A DNA stretch of 41,986 bases, taken from contig JBGSOG010000034.1 in the NCBI GenBank assembly GCA_041739225.1, positions 1 through 41,986 of the forward strand, read 5' to 3'. The notes below the pieces were generated by a model that was not told the origin of the DNA, searched no databases, and saw nothing but the letters and a program-made list of their open reading frames with translations. The first letter of the stretch is position 1; each line of letters begins with the position of its first letter. Below, one piece after another: positions 36,243 through 41,986 of this stretch. This DNA is from BOKV01 sp041739225. GTDB lineage: Bacteria > Pseudomonadota > Alphaproteobacteria > Rhizobiales > Rhizobiaceae. Made by a program: the position numbers and the translations under genes.

Positions 36243-37424
36243 TCAGGGGCATTCCACCGCAATTGCGGTTCCTTCGCCGCCGCCGATGCAAATGGCAGCA
36301 ATGCCGCGTTTGAGCCCGTGCGTTTCCAGTGCATTGATCAAGGTTACAAGTATTCTTGCGCCTGACGCGCCGATCGGATGGCCCAACGCGCAGGCTCCGC
36401 CGTGGATGTTCAACTTGTCCCGTTCAATGCCCAGCTCGCGCTCCACGGCCATCGGAACCACAGCAAAAGCTTCATTGATCTCCCAAAGATCGACGTCGGA
36501 AACCGACCAGCCCAGCCGCTTCAACAATTTTTCAATCGCCGGAACCGGGGCAGTAGCAAACCAGGCGGGTTCTTGTGCATGGCTCGCATGGCCCAAAATG
36601 GTGGCCCGAATGCCTAGGCCGCTCTTCGTCGCTGCGTCTCTGGTTGCCAGGGCCAATGCTGCCGCCCCGTCGGAAATCGATGAGGCGTTGGCCGGGGTAA
36701 TGGTGCCATTGCTTGCGAATGCCGGTTTGAGGAGTGGAATTTTTTCAGGCCGGGCATTTCGCGGTTGCTCGTCGGAAGAAATGATTGTCTCGCCGCCGCG
36801 CCCGGCAATTTTGACCGGGGCGATTTCGCGGGCAAACCGTCCTTCCTTTTGGGCTGTCAATGCGCCTTCAAGGCTGCGAAGCGCGTATTCGTCCTGCGCT
36901 GCGCGCGTGAACTGGTATTTGCGGGCACATTCCTCGGCGAAAGAGCCCATGAGCCGGCCTTTTTCGTAGGCGTCTTCCAGACCGTCGAGAAACATGTGGT
37001 CCTTGGCTTCAGCATGGCCAATCCTTGCGCCGGCGCGCATCTTTGGCAGCAGATACGGCGCATTGGTCATCGATTCCATGCCGCCCGCGGCAACCAACGA
37101 ACCATTGCCTGCCAAAAGCTGGTCGTGTGCCAGCATTACCGCTTTCATGCCGGAGCCGCACATCTTGTTGAGGGTGGTTGCGGGAACGCCCTGCGGTAGT
37201 CCGGCGGCAAATCCGGCTTGACGGGCAGGCGCCTGGCCCTGGCCCGCGGGCAGGACGTTGCCCATCAGCAATTCGTCGACACCTGAGGGATCGGCACCGG
37301 CATCGGCAAGTGCTGCGGCAATGGCAACGCCACCAAGTTCGCTGGCAGTGAGTGCGGAAAACTCGCCTTGAAACCCGCCCATGGGCGTGCGCGCCGCGCC
37401 GACAATGACGATCTGTTCAGCCAT
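36243..37424 (-). CDS. Acetyl-CoA C-acetyltransferase (thiolase)
   Basis: Biosynthetic-type thiolase of 393 residues, condensing or cleaving acetoacetyl-CoA-like substrates. Catalytic Cys89 is in LNKMCGSGMKA; NEAFAVVPM, the His of GGACALGHPIGASGARI and the C-terminal CIGGGEG motif (the second Cys) are present. IVIVGAARTPMGGFQGEFS opens the protein. The ATG at 37424 is preceded by GAGGAG. It is the last of the valine-degradation run, 12 bases after the enoyl-CoA hydratase gene. Its natural substrate could instead be a short-chain 3-ketoacyl-CoA such as one from isoleucine breakdown. Confidence 0.93.
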   Translation of the reverse strand: MAEQIVIVGAARTPMGGFQGEFSALTASELGGVAIAAALADAGADPSGVDELLMGNVLPAGQGQAPARQAGFAAGLPQGVPATTLNKMCGSGMKAVMLAHDQLLAGNGSLVAAGGMESMTNAPYLLPKMRAGARIGHAEAKDHMFLDGLEDAYEKGRLMGSFAEECARKYQFTRAAQDEYALRSLEGALTAQKEGRFAREIAPVKIAGRGGETIISSDEQPRNARPEKIPLLKPAFASNGTITPANASSISDGAAALALATRDAATKSGLGIRATILGHASHAQEPAWFATAPVPAIEKLLKRLGWSVSDVDLWEINEAFAVVPMAVERELGIERDKLNIHGGACALGHPIGASGARILVTLINALETHGLKRGIAAICIGGGEGTAIAVECP

Positions 37425-37436
37425 ACATTCCACTCC

Positions 37437-38210
37437 TCAGCGGTTTTTGAAATCCGGCTTTCGCTTTTGCATGAAGGCGGCCATGCCCTCCTTTTGGTCT
37501 TCGGTCGCGAACAAAGAATAGAAAACGCGCCGTTCAAACCGGATGCCTTCGTTGAGCGTGGTTTCAAACGAACGATTGACCGCATCCTTGGCCAGCATTA
37601 CCACCGGCCGTGAGTATGAGGCGATTGTCTGCGCCGCTTCGATGGCGGTTTCCATCAGTTTTTCATGCGGAACGATGCGGGCTACCAGACCGCAACTTTC
37701 CGCCTCGCGCGCGTCCATCATCCGGCCTGTAAGAACAAGGTCCATCGCCTTAGCCTTGCCGACCCAGCGGGTCAGACGCTGCGTACCGCCCCAGCCAGGA
37801 ATGACACCCAGCTTTATTTCCGGCTGGCCAAACCGGGCATTTTCCGAAGCAATGATGAAATCGCACATCATGGCGATTTCGCAGCCGCCGCCGAGGGCAA
37901 ATCCGCCGACGGCGGCAATCATCGGCTTGCGGGTCTGGGCCATGCCGTCGAGCAGAGAAATCGTATCGGCCATGTACATTTCCATGTACGACTTGTCCGC
38001 CATTTCCTTGATGTCGGCGCCAGCGATGAACGCCTTGTCACCTGCACCCGTGATGATCATGCAGCCAATGTCGTCATCGGCGTCAAACATCGCGGCAGCT
38101 TTGGCCAGCCCATCGCGCACCTGGAGGTTGACCGCATTGAGTGCTTCGGGCCGGTTGACCGTGATGATGCCGACCTTGCCGCGCTTTTCGGTGAGAACCA
38201 CGTCGTTCAT
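37437..38210 (-). CDS. Enoyl-CoA hydratase
   Basis: Crotonase of 257 residues, here expected to hydrate methacrylyl-CoA to 3-hydroxyisobutyryl-CoA in valine breakdown, though it may serve fatty acids too. The oxyanion loop AFIAGADIKEM (about 60-70) and both catalytic glutamates are present: Glu111 in GGGCEIAMMCD and Glu131 in GQPEIKLGVIPGWGGTQRL. It ends MAAFMQKRKPDFKNR as in classical short-chain enzymes. It lies two bases after the 3-hydroxyisobutyrate dehydrogenase gene. Confidence 0.94.
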   Translation of the reverse strand: MNDVVLTEKRGKVGIITVNRPEALNAVNLQVRDGLAKAAAMFDADDDIGCMIITGAGDKAFIAGADIKEMADKSYMEMYMADTISLLDGMAQTRKPMIAAVGGFALGGGCEIAMMCDFIIASENARFGQPEIKLGVIPGWGGTQRLTRWVGKAKAMDLVLTGRMMDAREAESCGLVARIVPHEKLMETAIEAAQTIASYSRPVVMLAKDAVNRSFETTLNEGIRFERRVFYSLFATEDQKEGMAAFMQKRKPDFKNR

Positions 38211-38212
38211 GT

Positions 38213-39100
38213 TCAGTGCCTTTGTTCATTGTCGAGGAAACGGATAATTCCGGAAAAATCGGTGCCGCCAAAGCCCGCATCGACGAAACGGCGGTAGATA
38301 TCAGCGGCATGAGTTCCGAGCGGCGTGTTTTGCCCGCATTGAGCGGCAGCCTCCTGTGCCAACAACAGGTCCTTGAGCATCAGTGCGGCAGCAAAGCCCG
38401 GCTTGTAATCATTGTCTGCCGGTGATTTGGGGCCAACGCCTGGAACCGGGCAATAGGTGTTGACCGCCCAGCACGACCCCGAAGAGGTCGACACCACGTC
38501 GAACAATGCTTGCTGCGACAAGCCGAGCTTTTCAGCCATCGCAAACGCTTCGCAAACGCCAATCATTGAAATGCCAAGCAACATGTTGTTGCAGATTTTG
38601 GCGGCTTGTCCCGCACCTGCGCCGCCGCAATGCACCAGGCGCTTGCCCATTCTCCCGAGCACCGGCCCGGCCCGCTCAAAGGCTTGAGGAGTTCCACCGG
38701 TCATGAAGGTCAATGTGCCTGCTTCAGCCCCGCCCACGCCACCCGATACAGGCGCATCCAGAAACAGCAGTCCGGCATCCTGCGCCCGTGCGTGCGCAAT
38801 GCGGGCGCTTTCCACATCAATTGTGGAACTGTCGATGATCAGCGTGCCGGGGGATGCCGATGCAATGATCGCGTCCAACACGGCAAGTGAAATACTGCCG
38901 TTTGGCAGCATGGTGACAATCACCTCGCGATCTTTGGCTGCTTGCGCGGTGCTTGGTGCAATTGCCAAGCCTGCTTCACTTGCCTTGGCAAGTGCTTCGG
39001 CAACCGTGTCGAAACCCGTCACATCATGACCGGCCTTGTGCAGGTTGATGGCCATTGGCAGGCCCATGTTGCCCAGTCCGATGAAACCGATCTTCGCCAT
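38213..39100 (-). CDS. mmsB: 3-hydroxyisobutyrate dehydrogenase
   Basis: NAD-dependent oxidation of 3-hydroxyisobutyrate to methylmalonate semialdehyde. The 295-residue protein has an N-terminal Rossmann motif GFIGLGNMGLPMAINLHKAG (5-24), the substrate-binding DAPVSGGVGGAEAGTLTFMT and the catalytic lysine Lys168 in GAGQAAKICNN; KDLLLAQEAA near the C-terminus is also typical. It sits between the 3-hydroxyisobutyryl-CoA hydrolase gene, which supplies its substrate, and the hydratase gene. The enzyme for the next step, methylmalonate-semialdehyde dehydrogenase (mmsA), is not in the window. Confidence 0.95.
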   Translation of the reverse strand: MAKIGFIGLGNMGLPMAINLHKAGHDVTGFDTVAEALAKASEAGLAIAPSTAQAAKDREVIVTMLPNGSISLAVLDAIIASASPGTLIIDSSTIDVESARIAHARAQDAGLLFLDAPVSGGVGGAEAGTLTFMTGGTPQAFERAGPVLGRMGKRLVHCGGAGAGQAAKICNNMLLGISMIGVCEAFAMAEKLGLSQQALFDVVSTSSGSCWAVNTYCPVPGVGPKSPADNDYKPGFAAALMLKDLLLAQEAAAQCGQNTPLGTHAADIYRRFVDAGFGGTDFSGIIRFLDNEQRH

Positions 39101-39131
39101 TCAACGTCCTCCCGCATTTTTGGCCGGCAAA

Positions 39132-40175
39132 TCACGCAGGGTTGGAAACCGGCGCCAGCATTTCGGATATTTTCTCAGGCGGCACATCTTCGATGCGCTT
39201 GATCTGCCAGTCCGGCTTGCGGTCCTTGTCAATGATCTGCGCGCGAATGCCCTCGATAAACTCGCCATGCGACATTGACCGGGACGTGAACCGGTATTCC
39301 AGTTCCAGTGATCGCTCGATCTGTTTGAACGATCGGCCACGGCGGATGATTTCAAAGGCACAGGCGACCGACAGCGGGCAATTGTTGCGGATGGCTTTTG
39401 CAGCGTCAATTGCCCAGGCCGAAGCGCTTGCTTCCAAAAGCCCGAGGCAGATTGCCAGCGATGGCGACTTGAAGGTCTTGTCGATTTCCTTGGCAAGCGC
39501 TGGAAGGCCTGACAGTGGCGGCTCCTCGGCATAGTCGTCGACGACATCGGGGTCGCCACTTTCACAAAGGTCTGCCTTCAAGGCTTCCCAGTTTTTCCTT
39601 GGTACATAAGTGTCGGCAAAGCCTGCATGGATGGCGTCGGCAGCGTTCATGCGCGTGCCAGTCAGGCCGAGATACTCACCGAGCCGCCCAGGCGCGTTGG
39701 CCAGCAAAAAACTGCCACCCACATCCGGCACCAGGCCGATTGAACATTCGGGCATGGCAATTTGTGAGTTCTCGCAAACAACACGGAAAAAGCCGTGGCA
39801 GCCGATACCTACGCCGCCACCCATGGTGTAGCCCTGCAGGAAAGCCACATATGGTTTTGGGTAATTGGCGATCATGGCGTTCAGGCGATACTCATCCGCC
39901 CAGAACTTGCGACCGTAGGCAAAATCCCCGGCCTTGCCGCTTTCATAAAGATCACCTACGTCACCGCCCGCGCAAAAGGCCTTGTCACCCAGCGCGTCGA
40001 CAATGACCATGTCGACGGCATCATCCTCAGCCCAGGCGAGGAGCGCAGTTTCCATGGCTTGAGCCATTTTCGCAGTCAGTGCATTGAGTACTTGCGGGCG
40101 GGTCAGCGTAATTCGCCCCGCCCTGCCTTCTATGCGCACTGAGATATCATTTTCAACGCCTGTGGTTTGCGGCAT
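39132..40175 (-). CDS. 3-hydroxyisobutyryl-CoA hydrolase
   Basis: Crotonase-superfamily thioesterase that releases free 3-hydroxyisobutyrate, so that a toxic methacrylyl-CoA intermediate does not build up. The 347-residue protein shows AFCAGGDVGDLYESG (about 67-80), QGYTMGGGVGIGCHGFFRVV and the hydrolase-specific Glu143/Asp151 in MPECSIGLVPDVGGSFLL, and a C-terminal part with HGEFIEGIRAQIIDKDR, as in HIBCH proteins. The ATG at 40175 shares one base with the stop of the acyl-CoA dehydrogenase gene (TGATG), indicating coupling. Confidence 0.94.
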   Translation of the reverse strand: MPQTTGVENDISVRIEGRAGRITLTRPQVLNALTAKMAQAMETALLAWAEDDAVDMVIVDALGDKAFCAGGDVGDLYESGKAGDFAYGRKFWADEYRLNAMIANYPKPYVAFLQGYTMGGGVGIGCHGFFRVVCENSQIAMPECSIGLVPDVGGSFLLANAPGRLGEYLGLTGTRMNAADAIHAGFADTYVPRKNWEALKADLCESGDPDVVDDYAEEPPLSGLPALAKEIDKTFKSPSLAICLGLLEASASAWAIDAAKAIRNNCPLSVACAFEIIRRGRSFKQIERSLELEYRFTSRSMSHGEFIEGIRAQIIDKDRKPDWQIKRIEDVPPEKISEMLAPVSNPA

Positions 40176-41317
40176 CAGACGTTTGCCAGCATTTGCCGGG
40201 AGATGATGACGCGCATGATTTCGTTCGTCCCTTCAAGGATTTGGTGCACGCGCAAATCGCGCACAATCTTCTCGATACCATAGTCCGCAAGGTAGCCATA
40301 ACCTCCGTGCAGTTGCAGTGCGTCATTGGCCACCGAAAATGCAATGTCGGTGACAAAACGCTTTGCCATGGCACAATGCATGGATGCATCCGGCTGCTTC
40401 TGGTCGAGTTTGAAAGCAGCCTGGCGAAGGAAAATCCGAGCCGCCTGCAATTGTGTTTCCATGTCGGCCAGCTTGAATTGCGTTGCCTGAAATTCGCTTA
40501 TTGACCTGCCAAACGCCATGCGCTCACGAACGTAAGCCAGCGTTTTGTCCAGCGCTGCCTGCGCTCCGCCGAGCGCTGCTGCAGCAATGTTGAGGCGTCC
40601 GCCGTCAAGACCGGCCATTGCATAGCGAAAACCTTTGCCTTCCTCGCCAAGCAAATTGCCGGGCGCGACAGCGCAATCATCGAACAAGACCTGGGCGGTA
40701 GGCTGCGCACGCCAGCCCATCTTTTTCTCGTTGGCACCAAACGTGAGGCCATCCGTACCCGCTTCCACGACGACCGCCGATATGCCGCCCGCGCCTTCAC
40801 CGCCGGTTCGGGCCATGACGATGTACAGATCTGCCCGGCCAGCGCCCGAGATGAATGCCTTGCTGCCATTGAGGACATAGCCCTCATTGTTGCGCCTGGC
40901 GGTTGTTCGCAATGCCGCTGCATCCGAGCCGGACCCCGGCTCGGTCAGGCAATAGCTCGACAGCAATTCCATCGTGCACATTTTCGGCAGAAATTGTTGC
41001 CGCATTTCCTCGCTCGCAAAGGTATCGATCATCCAGGCGCACATGTTGTGGATCGAGATGAAAGCAGCAATGGACGGGCAGCCTTTGGCCAAGGCTTCGA
41101 AAACAAGGGTGGCATCCAGCCGACCAAGTCCGGATCCGCCGACGTCCTCGCGCACATAGATGCCGGCAAGGCCCAGTTCGCCGACCGATCGCACAACATC
41201 TTCGGGAAAATGTCCGGTCTCGTCCCAGACCAAGGCGTGGGGTGCCAGTTTTTCAACCGCAAACGCAAAAGCCATATCGTTGATGGCGTGTTGCTCGTCG
41301 CTCAATGTGAAATTCAT
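40175..41317 (-). CDS. Acyl-CoA dehydrogenase, probable isobutyryl-CoA dehydrogenase
   Basis: FAD enzyme of 380 residues that would oxidise isobutyryl-CoA to methacrylyl-CoA. It shows the YCLTEPGSGSDAAALRTTA motif, NGSKAFISGAGRADLYIVMA, MGWRAQPTAQVLFDDCAV, the ERMAFGRSISEFQATQFKLA helix, QLHGGYGYLADYGIEKIVRD and catalytic Glu362 in ILEGTNEIM. The isobutyryl assignment rests on the immediate neighbours (HIBCH, mmsB, hydratase). It is the first gene of the valine run, with GGGAGGGG ahead of its ATG. Confidence 0.93.
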   Translation of the reverse strand: MNFTLSDEQHAINDMAFAFAVEKLAPHALVWDETGHFPEDVVRSVGELGLAGIYVREDVGGSGLGRLDATLVFEALAKGCPSIAAFISIHNMCAWMIDTFASEEMRQQFLPKMCTMELLSSYCLTEPGSGSDAAALRTTARRNNEGYVLNGSKAFISGAGRADLYIVMARTGGEGAGGISAVVVEAGTDGLTFGANEKKMGWRAQPTAQVLFDDCAVAPGNLLGEEGKGFRYAMAGLDGGRLNIAAAALGGAQAALDKTLAYVRERMAFGRSISEFQATQFKLADMETQLQAARIFLRQAAFKLDQKQPDASMHCAMAKRFVTDIAFSVANDALQLHGGYGYLADYGIEKIVRDLRVHQILEGTNEIMRVIISRQMLANV

Positions 41318-41357
41318 TGCACCCCTCCCGCCGCCATGGTTGCGGCATTGCCGGAAG

Positions 41358-41385
41358 GTTATCCCGCCAGACCGCGAATGATCAA
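41358..41385 (-). promoter_or_regulatory. Possible promoter of the valine-degradation operon
   Basis: On the minus strand TTGATC (41385-41380) and GATAAC (41363-41358) are separated by 16 bases, and the acyl-CoA dehydrogenase ATG follows 40 bases later. The region also includes a CCGCG/CGCGG inverted repeat around the -35 hexamer. Confidence 0.35.
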
Positions 41386-41405
41386 CTGCGCGGGAAGATT
41401 TGCTT

Positions 41406-41891
41406 TCAACTGCGCTGTCTCGCCCAGGCTCTTTCGCCCGCCTTTATTTCTTCAGCAAAAGCCGGTTGCAGGTAGAAGCGGATTTCCGCGGTGTTTCCGG
41501 TTTCAAGCCGACGCAGTGTCGGCTCGTGGGTCACGGCGAACTGTGAAAACCCCACCCGCGCCATCAACGGAATCTGGTCGAGGATGAAATGGCCGGATGC
41601 CCGGATTTCTCCCTTGAAACCGTATTTTTCCCGCAGCAGGCGCGCAGTTGAAAATCCACGCCCGTCGGAAAACGCTGCAAAGCGGATGAACACGGCGTCA
41701 AATTCATGCAAACGGCTTGCGGCAGCAGCCACTTCATCGCCCGGTTCCAGCAGCAGTACGCTTTTCTGGTTGGAGCCGAGCCGGCCGGTTGCTTCTTCCG
41801 GCGACATGAAAACAGCGCCCAACTCAACGGTAAAGGCATCCGCCACAAAACCGTCACGAGTCCAGATGCGGGCAGCCAAAACTTCGCTCAT
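41406..41891 (-). CDS. DUF934 family protein linked to sulfite/sulfate reduction
   Basis: A 161-residue DUF934 protein, a family regularly encoded beside sulfite reductase and phosphoadenylyl-sulfate reductase genes; the biochemical role is unknown. Visible segments are ARIWTRDGFVADAF, FDAVFIRFAAFSDGRGFSTA, LLREKYGFKGEIRASGHFIL, DQIPLMARVGFSQF and a C-terminal segment FYLQPAFAEE. ATG 41891 overlaps the cysH TGA by ATGA, so it is coupled with cysH. The open frame continues further upstream, but that would overlap cysH and lacks support. Confidence 0.88.
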   Translation of the reverse strand: MSEVLAARIWTRDGFVADAFTVELGAVFMSPEEATGRLGSNQKSVLLLEPGDEVAAAASRLHEFDAVFIRFAAFSDGRGFSTARLLREKYGFKGEIRASGHFILDQIPLMARVGFSQFAVTHEPTLRRLETGNTAEIRFYLQPAFAEEIKAGERAWARQRS

Positions 41892-41986
41892 CCAAAAGTC
41901 CTTGATTGTGCTTCGTCCAGCAAGCCGGAATTTTGCGGCAGAACATGTATCCCGCATTCGGTTTTGCCAGCCCCGCGCCAGCGACC
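41888..41986 (-). CDS. cysH: Phosphoadenylyl-sulfate (or adenylyl-sulfate) reductase, C-terminal fragment
   Basis: The last 32 codons of a gene entering from the right edge, translating as GRWRGAGKTECGIHVLPQNS and ending in TFG before TGA (41890-41888). GRWRGxGKTECGIH is the signature C-terminal motif of CysH reductases, with the catalytic cysteine in ECGIH. Thioredoxin-dependent reduction of activated sulfate to sulfite is therefore expected. The rest of the protein is outside the window, so a choice between APS and PAPS is not possible. It is coupled to DUF934. Confidence 0.85.
   Translation of the reverse strand, partial: GRWRGAGKTECGIHVLPQNSGLLDEAQSRTFG

Overview
The window looks like ordinary chromosome from a free-living alphaproteobacterium, most likely a member of the Hyphomicrobiales (Rhizobiales). 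The reasons are the gene order obgE-proB-proA-nadD-rsfS-rlmH-envC-ctpA-yibQ-rppH next to rpmA/rplU, an L21 protein with a C-terminal extension, clustered putrescine uptake and gamma-glutamylation genes, and a moderately high G+C content. The genus cannot be fixed by reading alone. I saw no insertion sequence, integrase, phage gene, CRISPR array, rRNA or origin.

Layout. (1) 1-1468: end of the ATP synthase operon (atpD partial at the left edge and frameshifted at a T run, then atpC) closed by a terminator. (2) 1483-11705, minus strand: housekeeping run read from right to left: obgE, proB, proA, nadD, rsfS, rlmH, envC-like, ctpA, yibQ-like, rppH, and a GNAT acetyltransferase. (3) 11786-14355: a plus-strand endonuclease/phosphatase-family gene, a second GNAT, and rpmA and rplU. 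(4) 14680-18316, plus strand: tRNA-Ser(CGA), a class I glutamine amidotransferase, a crotonase-fold protein lacking the usual catalytic glutamates, a CoA-binding protein and a metZ/metY-type sulfhydrylase. (5) 18317-25246: a polyamine module, with potFABC-like ABC importer genes on the minus strand and, diverging from them, puuA and puuB homologues. (6) 25388-28709: MFS transporter, AbrB-family membrane protein and a lone pseB. (7) 28802-36158, minus strand: propionyl-CoA operon pccB - DUF4160 - DUF2442 - small membrane protein - pccA - methylmalonyl-CoA mutase, followed by a ydcF-like gene. (8) 36243-41317, minus strand: valine degradation genes (acyl-CoA dehydrogenase, 3-hydroxyisobutyryl-CoA hydrolase, 3-hydroxyisobutyrate dehydrogenase, enoyl-CoA hydratase) plus a thiolase. 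(9) 41406-41986, minus strand: DUF934 protein and the last 32 codons of cysH, the edge of an assimilatory sulfate reduction locus.

How the genes work together. Regions 7 and 8 encode almost the whole route isobutyryl-CoA > methacrylyl-CoA > 3-hydroxyisobutyryl-CoA > 3-hydroxyisobutyrate > methylmalonate semialdehyde, then propionyl-CoA > methylmalonyl-CoA > succinyl-CoA. Methylmalonate-semialdehyde dehydrogenase and methylmalonyl-CoA epimerase are not in the window. Region 5 couples putrescine import to its gamma-glutamylation and oxidation.

The least explained items are the DUF4160/DUF2442 pair and the small membrane protein placed between pccB and pccA, the helix-hairpin-helix tail on L21, a dyad-rich spacer between potF and puuA, and terminators lying only 10-15 bases upstream of the next start codon. 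No clearly new multi-gene system is evident.
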